Positions 29,024 to 37,238 of a DNA stretch of 64,000 bases are shown one piece after another. How positions within the stretch are numbered: position 1 is the first letter of the stretch; every line of letters begins with the position of its first letter. The stretch comes from Parachlamydia sp. AcF125. GTDB taxonomy: Bacteria > Chlamydiota > Chlamydiia > Chlamydiales > Parachlamydiaceae. The notes below the pieces were generated by a model, which was not told the DNA's origin, ran no database searches, and saw nothing but the letters and a program-made list of their open reading frames with translations. The translations under genes were made by a program, and so were the position numbers. The stretch lies in contig NZ_JAEMUD010000002.1 of NCBI RefSeq assembly GCF_018342475.1, positions 186,001 through 250,000 of the forward strand, given 5' to 3'.

Positions 29024-30398
29024 TAATTTTAGGAGAAGTTTTCTTGGCAAAATCCCAGATATCTAACCAGCCATCCCTGCTGCATACAGCGAATTTGCGC
29101 TCGTTATAAAAGGTTCCTGCTAGGTTAAAATTATAATCAGGAAAACCTTCGGGCCTATTAGGATAGACGCAGCCGTGTGTCTTGTATGCTTCCGAAGTAT
29201 TCCTAAATATAAGTCTTCCGAATATTTCTGGTATTCCAACAAAACGCTCTTTTTCGAGGTAAATTTGCCGAATTGCACTAAAAAAGCAAATAGCTTCCAC
29301 AATACTAGCACCATTATCTGGATTATATAAAATGATATCGCCCGAATTAAATCCCACAGCGAATTGTTCACCGTTATACTCTAAAGCTGTTATAATTTTT
29401 CTTTGCATCCCGCGCATTTTATCTAAATAAATAGGTTTCAATTCCCCTGCAAATACAGTTTTACCGGTATCTGCGTCCCACACCTTACATGAGCGTAAAA
29501 GGCCATCCTCGCCTAAAACAATCACACGCTTTTTATCAAAACGCACAAGATGCTTAGACAGAGGAAACGGGATACCGCCTTCCAACATAGTAAAAGAAGC
29601 CTTTTGAGAGCTGTCTTCTGCATGGCTATTAAAAAAATAAAAAGACCCATCCATACATTGAATCAAAGCCTGGTGATTGCGATAAATAAGAGATTGAATT
29701 GCAGAAGGAAAAGAAATGGATTCGCAAAATATCGTCCCATTTTCTGCGTTTACAATCACAAATTGTTTACGATGGGGCCAAACTAACAAGAGAAAATTTT
29801 GGTCAAAATAAGCTTCCTCAAAGTTTTTTAAACAGGCAATGGGTCGCAATGGGCGCTCTTCTGCCATATTCCAACGATAGAGATGTCCTTGAGGCGTGAG
29901 CTGCATGATATGTTCATCGTAGCAATGAATTAAAAGAGAATTTTCATCTTTGCAATTATTGAAGACGAGCTGGCAGCTGTCCTTTTCAAGGCGATATAAT
30001 TGACTAGAGCCTTGATTTATTTTTATAAAGACGAATTTATTTTCGACTGTCAAATCACAGGTTTCAGGAGTAACAAATTCGGGCAATTTATAAGTGGTAT
30101 GTTTGAAAGCATCCTTGATCTTTTCGCCTTTGTTGGCTCGCACCTTTTTTGTTGTTTCATGCCTTTTTTTAACAATTTGCTTCCAGTTTTTTCCAAATTT
30201 GATATTTTCTGAGCAGCTTATTTTTTTCCAGCTTCGAAGAAAATGATGTTTCCATACTGAAGAGTGGTCAGTTAAATTTTTTAAATTCTTACAAACTAAA
30301 CCAGCAATTAAAAGATCTTTCGGGTTTAATTCTTGAAGAATTTGTAATTGTAACTCACATGGTAAGGATAAGAAATCACGATTTATAGAAACTGTCAT
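29016..30398 (-). CDS. F-box/beta-propeller protein, copy 2, putative effector
   Basis: This gene encodes 460 residues with the same design as copy 1: an F-box (FLSLPCELQLQILQELNP, LVCKNLKNL, SSVWKH), then the lysine-rich linker and the beta-propeller ending WLDIWDFAKK. From residue 69 on, the two copies differ at only a few percent of positions. In residues 1-68 they differ at close to half. Its stop overlaps the end of the convergent 841-residue gene by 8 bases. As with copy 1, recruitment of host Skp1-cullin ligase is inferred from domain type. The different F-boxes could favour different host Skp1 variants. Confidence 0.88.
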   Translation of the reverse strand: MTVSINRDFLSLPCELQLQILQELNPKDLLIAGLVCKNLKNLTDHSSVWKHHFLRSWKKISCSENIKFGKNWKQIVKKRHETTKKVRANKGEKIKDAFKHTTYKLPEFVTPETCDLTVENKFVFIKINQGSSQLYRLEKDSCQLVFNNCKDENSLLIHCYDEHIMQLTPQGHLYRWNMAEERPLRPIACLKNFEEAYFDQNFLLLVWPHRKQFVIVNAENGTIFCESISFPSAIQSLIYRNHQALIQCMDGSFYFFNSHAEDSSQKASFTMLEGGIPFPLSKHLVRFDKKRVIVLGEDGLLRSCKVWDADTGKTVFAGELKPIYLDKMRGMQRKIITALEYNGEQFAVGFNSGDIILYNPDNGASIVEAICFFSAIRQIYLEKERFVGIPEIFGRLIFRNTSEAYKTHGCVYPNRPEGFPDYNFNLAGTFYNERKFAVCSRDGWLDIWDFAKKTSPKIII

Positions 30399-30720
30399 AA
30401 TAAACTTCCATTTTTTGTAACGTCCAAAAAATTATAAAGATTTTTTATTGTTTTTTTCTAGTTTATTTTTTCTTCAATAAAGAGGATTTGGGATGAAATT
30501 CACAATCCCCTAAGAGGTTCTCTTCTTTTATAGTCCTATTTTAGAGGCTAGATATCTTTTCTTCATTTCCTGAAATCCTATATTTTTTCACAGTTGAGCT
30601 TTCTTTATACCAAGTTTGCTTGATATGGATTAGCCTTAAGATTGTTTTTATCCTAAATAGTTGAATTGATAGCTAGTGTTAATTTCACTTAGCCTAATCC
30701 TTTTTTTAAAATCGATTAAA
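30399..30720. other. Spacer between F-box copy 2 and Nudix gene
   Basis: There are 322 AT-rich bases between two minus-strand genes, partly similar to 25095-25333. No gene is seen; the spacer probably carries the F-box gene promoter. Confidence 0.4.
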
Positions 30721-31269
30721 TTAAAAGCAATAAACTTTATAAAAAAGAAGCGTTGCAAGGGTTTTTCCATCTTGGATAGTCCCCGCTCTAATCCAATCAA
30801 GAATTTGCTTCCAAGATAGGATTTCTACGGAAATCTTCTCCGTATCATCCAATTTTTGGCCCACATGCCTCAAATCGCGGGCTGCATAGATAAACATTTT
30901 TTCATCACATATCCCCGCGCTGCTATAAAAAGAAGTTAAGAAGGAAATCTGCGAAGCTTGATAACCTGTCTCCTCAGCAAGTTCCCGATAGGCAGCTTCT
31001 AGCGGGGATTCTTTAGGCTCTAAGGTACCCGCAGGAAGCTCCCATAAGGTTTTTCCTACAATAATCCGCTCATTCCGGATCATGACCACATGGGATTCAT
31101 CTACAATAGGCAAGATGACCACAGCTCCAGGGTGTATAATCGCCTCCCGTTTGACTAATTTTCCGTGTTTATCCGCTATTTCAGCATGGTATACTGAAAA
31201 TCGCCTGCCTGCATAAACTGCCTCGGTATGAGGAATTTCCATAAAAGGGTGAGAAGGGGATTCGTGCAT
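30721..31269 (-). CDS. Nudix hydrolase, ADP-ribose pyrophosphatase-like
   Basis: This gene encodes 182 residues with an intact Nudix box (GTLEPKESPLEAAYRELAEE then TGY), which binds the catalytic metal. The segment IIVGKTLWELPAGTLEPKE before the box is typical of the ADP-ribose pyrophosphatase subgroup (NudF-like), which cleaves ADP-ribose to AMP and ribose 5-phosphate. No export signal is seen. It lies 322 bases upstream of F-box copy 2 on the same strand. Copy 1 at 25334 is a damaged twin. Substrate is inferred from the subgroup pattern. Confidence 0.87.
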   Translation of the reverse strand: MHESPSHPFMEIPHTEAVYAGRRFSVYHAEIADKHGKLVKREAIIHPGAVVILPIVDESHVVMIRNERIIVGKTLWELPAGTLEPKESPLEAAYRELAEETGYQASQISFLTSFYSSAGICDEKMFIYAARDLRHVGQKLDDTEKISVEILSWKQILDWIRAGTIQDGKTLATLLFYKVYCF

Positions 31270-31305
31270 GCGGTTCCTTTTAAATTAAAGCATTCTTTAT
31301 CTAGT

Positions 31306-31332
31306 TGAAGCTTGGTTTCCTATCAAGCTTCA
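31306..31332. repeat. 9-bp inverted repeat upstream of Nudix gene
   Basis: TGAAGCTTG (31306-31314) and CAAGCTTCA (31324-31332) form a perfect stem with a 9-base loop. A slightly degraded version lies at the same place in copy 1 (near 25885). Function is unknown; an operator or a terminator for a lost gene are options. Confidence 0.5.
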
Positions 31333-31484
31333 GTTGCTTTTAACTTAGCTGGCAGGCTATTTCCTGTGAAAAATCCTGCCATGCTGCCAAAATACTTTGA
31401 TTTTCTGCCAGCAAATTCTCTAATTTTAGCTTAGTTAGTTTTACTTTGCGAAGCAAGCCCAGCGAGCTAGGGTGACTTTCTCCT

Positions 31485-32447
31485 TTATGCTAAGATAAAT
31501 TTTTTGAGCCGATTAGATTTTTTAGCCTTTTCTAGCTCTTTTTCCAGGTCGGGAGGCAGAGAAAATCCTTTAAAGTAAAACACCGTTTTTTTATGCATGT
31601 TAGAGTAGCTTAGGATATTTTTAAAAAAAGTGGATAAAAAGGCAGGGTGGTTAAAAGGAGGATTTTTTAAAAATGAAAGATTGGGAAGAAGGGGATTTAT
31701 TTGATAGGCAAGCGCATACCTTGTTAAGGCTGAAATGAGAGGGGGAATTTTAGGGCAATTATCAGTAATCAAATCCACAGCTAGGCGATTGCTTCTTTCG
31801 TTGAAAGAGCGGTAAATTCTTGCCATTTGCTTAGCACAAATACTCGTTTCGCTGATATCTAGCTTTTGAACACGCTTGGGCAGTAAAAAATTTTTCCAAT
31901 CAATTTCGGTGCACCCCCTTAAGACTAATTTACGCAGGTTAGGAAGCTTATCTGTTAACCCTTTTACCTCACAGCTAAGTAAATTGCTATAGCTTAAATT
32001 TAGGGAAGCGACTTGTCTTAGCTCACTTTTAGAGAATTGTTGGAGGAAAATTTGGATTCGGTGTGGATTGTGGCGCTGGTTGAAATAACCAGAAAGCTTC
32101 CAATGAATGGGTAGCCGAATGGACCTTCTGCTTATTTTCGATAAGAGGAATCGCACTTTATAATCTTTAACACGATCAAGAGGGTAGCAAGTAACAGTAC
32201 TTTTGTCTATAAAGGTTAAAAATTTACGCTTAGAGCGTCGGGAATACTCGATTGTTAAAGAAGAGGAAAAATAAGGTGTCAGATCCATTACAATTCGCGA
32301 CGAGGCATTCTGAGATAGGTCGGGAGAAAAAGGGGGAACTTTTTTGACAAGTTGTTTAAGCTTATAGCATTGGAAGCGAATATAAAAAGAAGTTTGAGGA
32401 CTTACTTGTGAAGGATTAATTTGTGGATAATTCCCAATTGCATTCAT
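31485..32447 (-). CDS. Leucine-rich-repeat protein, putative effector
   Basis: This gene encodes about 320 residues from the ATG at 32447, which has AAGGAAA upstream; an in-frame TTG at 32552 is less likely. The middle contains two or three leucine-rich repeats (VASLNLSYSNLLSCEV, LPNLRKLVLRGCTEI, VQKLDISETSICAKQM) of the type found in F-box/LRR proteins. The N-terminal half is basic and rich in Ser and Tyr. No signal peptide is present. LRR proteins are expanded in Parachlamydiaceae and Neochlamydia, where they are thought to act on host targets. It is short for an LRR effector, so it may be a truncated relative. Confidence 0.7.
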   Translation of the reverse strand: MNAIGNYPQINPSQVSPQTSFYIRFQCYKLKQLVKKVPPFSPDLSQNASSRIVMDLTPYFSSSLTIEYSRRSKRKFLTFIDKSTVTCYPLDRVKDYKVRFLLSKISRRSIRLPIHWKLSGYFNQRHNPHRIQIFLQQFSKSELRQVASLNLSYSNLLSCEVKGLTDKLPNLRKLVLRGCTEIDWKNFLLPKRVQKLDISETSICAKQMARIYRSFNERSNRLAVDLITDNCPKIPPLISALTRYALAYQINPLLPNLSFLKNPPFNHPAFLSTFFKNILSYSNMHKKTVFYFKGFSLPPDLEKELEKAKKSNRLKKFILA

Positions 32448-32673
32448 CTTTAATTTCCTTTGAGTTTGCGGTTGTAAGTGTTGAAAATTAGGTTCGCTAT
32501 CATTTTTGTTGGAAATGCCATTTAATTTACTTTTGCTTTGTATTTTAATCAATTGTTCAAATTGCTTAAGCAGATATTAAAGGATTAAATTTACAATTTT
32601 AGTGAAAATCAGATAGAGAATATTGCCTAGAAAAAGTATACTCCCTGATTTGTTTAAATGGTTTGAGGAGCCC

Positions 32674-33060
32674 ATGCATCTTTTTTCATCTCCAAAAATT
32701 TTCATTTTACTGGGAGCACTTTTTGCTTTGATAGCAGTGTCAATGGGTTCATTTGGAGCCCATTATCTGAAAAATCGCCTTGCAGCTGATGCTTTAGCAA
32801 TATTTGAAATTGGAGTTCGCTACCAGATGTATCATGCGTTAGGGCTCATTTTAATCGGGATTGTTTATTTACTTTTTCCTGCGTTTGCCTTAATCATGGG
32901 TGGGTACTGCTTGGCTGTGGGGATTTTAGTTTTTTCTGGCAGTTTGTATGCTTTAGCATACACAGGGGCGAAATGGTGGGGCGCAGTGACCCCCATAGGA
33001 GGGATAACACTGCTTATCGGTTGGCTATTTTTCTTAATAGGAGTTTGCAAAGGAGCATGA
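32674..33060 (+). CDS. DUF423 family small membrane protein
   Basis: This gene encodes 128 residues with four membrane segments and the DUF423 pattern (GALFALIAVSMGSFGAHYLK, then YQMYHALGL, then GAVTPIGGITLLIGW). The ATG at 32674 has GAGGAG directly upstream; the frame extends to 32623 without a good start. The function of DUF423 (YgdD) proteins is not established. The stop overlaps the start of the RlmI-like gene in ATGA, so the two are translationally coupled, an arrangement that would tie it to the methyltransferase. Confidence 0.85.
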   Translation: MHLFSSPKIFILLGALFALIAVSMGSFGAHYLKNRLAADALAIFEIGVRYQMYHALGLILIGIVYLLFPAFALIMGGYCLAVGILVFSGSLYALAYTGAKWWGAVTPIGGITLLIGWLFFLIGVCKGA

Positions 33061-34226
33061 AACAAAAACGGGTGATATTAAAGCCAGGTAAGGAAAAAGC
33101 CATTCTTCACCATCATCATTGGATTTTTTCAGGAGCAATTGCCTCAAGCCCTTCCTATGAAAATGGAGAAATTCTCCCTGTCTACGCCTCCAACCAGACT
33201 TTATTGGGGCAAGCTTATTTTAATAAACACTCTTCCATAGCCGGTAGAATGGTTGCTTTTGGGGAAGTACAAGCAGAAAATGCGCTTCGGGAAAACCTTG
33301 AACGGGCGATTCAATTCCGCAAGAGGTGGTTTCAGGGACAGAGTACCACGGCCTATCGTTTAGTGAATGGAGAAGGGGATTGTCTACCAGGCTTAATTGT
33401 AGACCAATACGCAGACAATCTGGTGCTTCAAATTTCTACCCTCGGAATGGAAAGATTAAAAGGCGTGATTGTCTCGGAGCTAGAAAGGCTTCTTTCCCCG
33501 CAGCTTATTTATGAAAAATCCCTGCTTCCTTCCCGCAAAGAAGAAGGGCTGGAACCTTTTCAAGGAGTCTTAAAAGGGCATTTTTCTAAAGAAGTTGAAA
33601 TCCTTGAAAATGGGCTTCGCTTTAAAGTTTCCCTTGTGCATGGGCAAAAAACAGGCTTTTTTCTTGACCATCGGGAAATGCGCCAACAAATCCGTCAATT
33701 AGCTTTGCAAAAGCGGGTGTTAAATTGTTTTAGCTATACAGGTGGCTTTAGTGTCTACGCTGCAGCTGGAGGGGCCAAAAGGGTGGATTCGGTGGATATC
33801 TCTGAAAAAGCTATTCAAGACGCTAAAATCAATATGAAGCTTAATCCTGCCCAATGTACAACCGAATTTTATTGTGAAGATGTGTTTGAATTTTTGCGCA
33901 GTTCCAAGCTGGATTATGATTTAGTGATCCTGGATCCTCCCGCCTTTGCCAAGAAAAAAAGCGATCAAATTTCTGCCTGCCGAGCTTACAAAGATATTAA
34001 TCGCTTAGCTATGCAAAAAATGCCAAGGGGCTCGTTGCTTTTAACAAGCTCTTGCTCATACTTTGTCGATGAGAATTTATTTCAAAAAGTGGTCTTTCAG
34101 GCCTGTGAAGAGGCTAAAAGAAGCGCAAAAATTATCGGGCGTCACCATTTAGCTCCTGATCATCCTGTTAACCTGGCCCATCCGGAAGGAGATTACCTTA
34201 AAAGCCTGCTTCTTTTTTTAAATTAA
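33057..34226 (+). CDS. rlmI: RlmI-like 23S rRNA cytosine methyltransferase
   Basis: This gene encodes 389 residues. An N-terminal PUA domain (KPGKEKAILHHHHWIFSGAI) is followed by an RlmI linker (YRLVNGEGDCLPGLIVDQ) and a class I SAM domain (LNCFSYTGGFSVYAAAGGA, VDSVDIS). The catalytic loop reads VILDPPAFAKKK. RlmI-type enzymes make 5-methylcytosine in 23S rRNA; related proteins methylate other sites, so the target base is inferred. The start overlaps the DUF423 stop by 4 bases. The terminal region (LLTSSCSYFVDENLF) carries the second conserved cysteine motif of m5C methyltransferases. Confidence 0.9.
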   Translation: MKQKRVILKPGKEKAILHHHHWIFSGAIASSPSYENGEILPVYASNQTLLGQAYFNKHSSIAGRMVAFGEVQAENALRENLERAIQFRKRWFQGQSTTAYRLVNGEGDCLPGLIVDQYADNLVLQISTLGMERLKGVIVSELERLLSPQLIYEKSLLPSRKEEGLEPFQGVLKGHFSKEVEILENGLRFKVSLVHGQKTGFFLDHREMRQQIRQLALQKRVLNCFSYTGGFSVYAAAGGAKRVDSVDISEKAIQDAKINMKLNPAQCTTEFYCEDVFEFLRSSKLDYDLVILDPPAFAKKKSDQISACRAYKDINRLAMQKMPRGSLLLTSSCSYFVDENLFQKVVFQACEEAKRSAKIIGRHHLAPDHPVNLAHPEGDYLKSLLLFLN

Positions 34227-34424
34227 ATGGGGATCATCTAGCCCTGCCTTTAAAGTAGGTGCGGGATTTCTTATGCCCCTTTCTTTTGAGAATGGTAACA
34301 ACAAGCGCTCGCTCGATGCTTTAAGCCGCCAAGTAGGCTATTCCAGCTATGCCTATTTGATAGGCTTTATTCATGGTTTAGCAAGCGCCTAGCTTGTAAG
34401 GTATAGTAGATTAAATTGCGGCTT

Positions 34425-34655
34425 TTAAGATCGGCTTTCAACCATCTGACCCCCAATCGTTTTTGAAAAAGATCGATTGCCAAATAAGCGTTTCAAACTG
34501 GAAAAGACCGTTTCTACTAAAAACCGGCGATTATAGCCTGCCATCCACCCCAAAGTGGTCTGGCCTGCCAGTTGCGTTCGCGCATCAGAAACTCCTTGGT
34601 CTTTTCTTTGGTCGGAAAAAACAAAGAGTTTCTTTTTTTCAAGGGATATCAGCAA
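34425..34655 (-). pseudogene. Transposase C-terminal remnant (IS4/IS5-type DDE)
   Basis: A 76-codon minus-strand frame contains GYNRRFLVETVFSSLKRLFG, the conserved block of the DDE transposase C-terminus around the catalytic glutamate (VET). The N-terminal two thirds of a transposase is missing, and I see no matching terminal inverted repeats. This is a dead insertion-sequence fragment. Confidence 0.75.
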
Positions 34656-34759
34656 GATCCTAGAGAGAATTTTTCAACACAGCCGTCAAAATATTAGTTT
34701 CTTAGTTATCATTGTAAATAACTTTTTATTTAGGTTATCTATTTGCATCTTAGAAAAAA

Positions 34760-35190
34760 TTAAGTGCAAAAACTCTCTTGCTCAGCTATGTTTTGTTTAT
34801 AAGTGTTATACTCAGTGCGTATTTTACACAAGTTATCAATGCTTTCCTTTATGTCTATTCCTTCTCTTTCTTCTTCTTGCGGTTGAGGTTCCTCTTCAGA
34901 TGTTTGCTGTTTTTCTGATGGAGACGTTTCTTCTCTTTCACGCTTTTTAGCTTGGTCTAATTGGCCTAATAAGAAGTTTTGCAGGCTAGATTGTTTCCAA
35001 TTTCTCTCTTGGATATATTTTGCAAGTGAGAGACAGAAGGAGGCGGAGGGGGAGATTGCCCTTCTTCTTTTTGTGATTGCTGTTCCTCCGTTTGAGATAC
35101 TTCATTTGCTTGAGATGCTTTAGTGTAAGAAGAGCCAACCGTTATACTAGCGGGTGGTGAAGGAGGAGGAGTTAAGCCTGTATGCTGCAT
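34760..35190 (-). pseudogene. Frameshifted Pro/Glu-rich protein gene
   Basis: The minus-strand gene starts MQHTGLTPPPSPPASI at 35190 and stops early after the PPPPPSVSHL region. In the -1 frame the protein continues without a gap for about 90 codons (SLAKYIQERNWKQSSLQNFL, LGQLDQAKKREREE, GIDIKESIDNLCKIRTEY) and stops at 34760. The joined product would be about 143 residues: a proline- and glutamate-rich N-terminus with a helical C-terminus. A one-base loss in a C-rich tract is the simplest explanation. It is divergent from the U-box-like gene 114 bases away. Family is unknown. Confidence 0.65.
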
Positions 35191-35223
35191 AAAATTTCTC
35201 TTTGTAGTGTTAACCTAACTTAT

Positions 35224-35273
35224 GATAGCTTATTTGTAGCATTCAGTTGATAGCTTATTTGTAGCATTCAGTA
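35224..35273 (+). repeat. Two tandem 25-bp repeats before U-box-like gene
   Basis: The unit gatagcttatttgtagcatt plus cagtt occurs twice end to end (35224-35248, 35249-35273, last base changed). A partial third copy (tatcattcagttga) lies inside the start of the next gene at about 35307. Confidence 0.8.
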
Positions 35274-35303
35274 AAAAAGGTGTAAATTAAAATAGAGGTT
35301 TAA

Positions 35304-35750
35304 ATGTATCATTCAGTTGAGGCGTATAATCCATTTGGTGCGTATAATCTAGCCGATGCGTATAAACCAGTTACACATGGTTGTGCTGACGAAATAGATT
35401 ATTTGACCGAAAAATCTTTCGGCAAGCTGATGGGAAAAAATTTTGAAAAAAATTTAGATTATATTATCGCCGTTGTGGTAGATGAAAAAAAACATTTGTC
35501 TTTGTATGATGGTTGTCGATTTGCAAGAAGAAAAGTAGAATCTCAAGGGGAATACAACCCTGAAACCGCTGAAAAAATATCTAAAATTTTTTATTATTGT
35601 ATTAGCAAAAGAAATCCAATGAAACCTCAACAGTTCTTGGGTAATCAACCTCTTAACCCTAATTCTCCTACTCAAAAGTCCTGCTCGTTGCGGCAACCTT
35701 CTGATGGAGAAGAAGGATTCAGTATTAGTGAGCTTCCTAGTGATTTTTGA
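35304..35750 (+). CDS. Small protein with U-box-like segment, putative effector
   Basis: This gene encodes 148 residues, with AGAGG 9 bases before the ATG. The N-terminus has three AY(N/K)-led hexapeptides encoded by 18-base repeats (gcgtataa three times). Residues 50-100 contain VVVDEKKHLSLYDGCRFARR then KVESQGEYNPETAEKI. The spacing DG-x-x-F-x-R-x-x-V and NPxT is that of a U-box, the RING-like E3 ligase domain that needs no zinc. The tail is polar, rich in Asn, Pro and Ser. No signal peptide is seen. U-box assignment rests on pattern spacing by eye. If right, the protein could act as a secreted ubiquitin ligase. Confidence 0.55.
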   Translation: MYHSVEAYNPFGAYNLADAYKPVTHGCADEIDYLTEKSFGKLMGKNFEKNLDYIIAVVVDEKKHLSLYDGCRFARRKVESQGEYNPETAEKISKIFYYCISKRNPMKPQQFLGNQPLNPNSPTQKSCSLRQPSDGEEGFSISELPSDF

Positions 35751-35999
35751 CATCAACTTGACAAAGCTTTAGGAAAAAATAAAAGATAGGCCTGAACTGG
35801 TTGATGATTTATACAAAGATTTCAGAAATGTGTTCTAAAACTGAATAGACTATACCAAAAATTTAATAAAAAATTTTAGTTCTCGTTTAGTATAATCCGG
35901 GGGCTTCTTGGCTGTGTTTCGATCACGTCCTATTAAGCCTTTATGTTTAAATATATGGAGTACAGGCTGCCCAGGGAAAAAGATACTCATGCAATACCC

Positions 36000-37235
36000 T
36001 TACATCGAATAAAGAGGCTCGTTCTCAGTTGGGGGGAGGGGAAAATGGGGAGCTAGAAGCTGCTCCAGCCAATCAAAGGCTTTTTGGTGGAAAAAAGAGA
36101 GTGCTCCTGCTGCGCAGTGCTCGCCTGCGCCTTCGGAGCTGGGGAATAAAAAGTAATCTTTAGGGCAGGTGAGCGTTTCATAAAGTTCTTCTGCTTGCCC
36201 TGGACAATATTGCTCATTCTCTGCGTTCAAAATGAGGGAGGGGCAGCGGATGTTTTGAGAAATCCCTGCTAAATTATATGCCTGCCAAGCGCGCAATAGC
36301 TCAACGGGCGATTCTACACCATGTACCCACATTTTGCTTTTAAATTTAAAAGCCATGAAAGGGTTTGCCAGGGCTTGAGCCATAAATTTTTCCAAATAAA
36401 GGTTTTCATCGTGATCAAGCAGGGTTGTCAATTCGGGACAGCTTTTTTTAATGTTTTCAAGCGCATCAAATTGGCCTGGATTTGCAATCAGCCCCGCTAG
36501 CCTGTGTTCAAAGGCCGCAGCGCGTGCAGCGAGCCATCCTCCCCAGCTTAAACCGATGAGTATAATCGCATTTGATTTAACTTCTGGTTGTTTGATGAGG
36601 AAATCGACAACGGGGGAAATCACCTTTTCCCAATCAGGTCTCATGTAGAGGTTTTCTTTAATGAGAGATTCTCCTTGGCCTGGACCGTCAAAGCATAAAA
36701 CGTGATAACCTCTTTTTAAAGCGGCATTTGCAAAAGTTAAATAGCATTCTTGTTGAGTGGTATCATTTCCTCCGTTTACAATAATCACCGGCCGTTTTAC
36801 ATCCGAAGAATCGGCTCGGTAAAAATATCCAGGCAGAGAAGTGTTTTCAAAAGGGATACGGACAGCTTCAACCGGATGGGAAAAGAGCTCTGCTGCTTTC
36901 GCGAAGGTTTCAATGTGGGATTGATAAGCCTGGACTAAACGAGGGTCTACAGGCTGGCCGTGTAAGAAAAAAAAGGCTGTCCGGTAGTAATTAGAAGCGC
37001 GTAGGTAAGCTTGACGCGCGCTAATCAAATTTCCGGCAGCTTTGGAAGTCTCGGCCGACTGCTCTATCCTCTGAGCTGTTTGCAGCCAGTTTTCATACCA
37101 GCTGTCCCACTCGCTTTCTTTAATATGTTCTGCGGTAGATAAGCATTCGCCAATATCGGCTCCTTCGCAATAGGTATAAGAAATGGTTCTAAGTAGTTGA
37201 GCATTTAGCTGGGTAGCAGTAAAAAGATTATTCAT
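36000..37235 (-). CDS. Alpha/beta hydrolase, FrsA/DUF1100-type
   Basis: This gene encodes 411 residues. An N-terminal helical lid domain of about 120 residues precedes the hydrolase core, as in the DUF1100/2,6-dihydroxypseudooxynicotine hydrolase group. The core has the oxyanion region PVIIVNGGNDTTQQECY, the strand CFDGPGQGES and the nucleophile elbow GLSWGGW (Ser230). A late acidic residue (LNAENEQYCPG) and His in GAGEHCA complete the likely triad. The substrate is unknown; family members act on acyl or C-C bonds of small molecules. It is 3 bases downstream of ribD on the same strand, so it is probably in the acs-ribD operon. Confidence 0.85.
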   Translation of the reverse strand: MNNLFTATQLNAQLLRTISYTYCEGADIGECLSTAEHIKESEWDSWYENWLQTAQRIEQSAETSKAAGNLISARQAYLRASNYYRTAFFFLHGQPVDPRLVQAYQSHIETFAKAAELFSHPVEAVRIPFENTSLPGYFYRADSSDVKRPVIIVNGGNDTTQQECYLTFANAALKRGYHVLCFDGPGQGESLIKENLYMRPDWEKVISPVVDFLIKQPEVKSNAIILIGLSWGGWLAARAAAFEHRLAGLIANPGQFDALENIKKSCPELTTLLDHDENLYLEKFMAQALANPFMAFKFKSKMWVHGVESPVELLRAWQAYNLAGISQNIRCPSLILNAENEQYCPGQAEELYETLTCPKDYFLFPSSEGAGEHCAAGALSFFHQKAFDWLEQLLAPHFPLPPTENEPLYSM

Positions 37236-37238
37236 AGT

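Larger units (their letters stand above)
29000..31420. repeat. Copy 2 of F-box/Nudix segmental duplication
   Basis: This is the direct-repeat partner of 23693-26000, offset by 5,307 bases at the left edge. It carries the intact Nudix gene. It also carries the junction with the 841-residue gene, so the ancestral order was probably this one. Confidence 0.8.

Noticed and set aside
34970-35050. Programmed -1 frameshift in the Pro/Glu-rich gene
   Set aside because: No X-XXY-YYZ slippery heptamer is seen near the break. A one-base loss is simpler.
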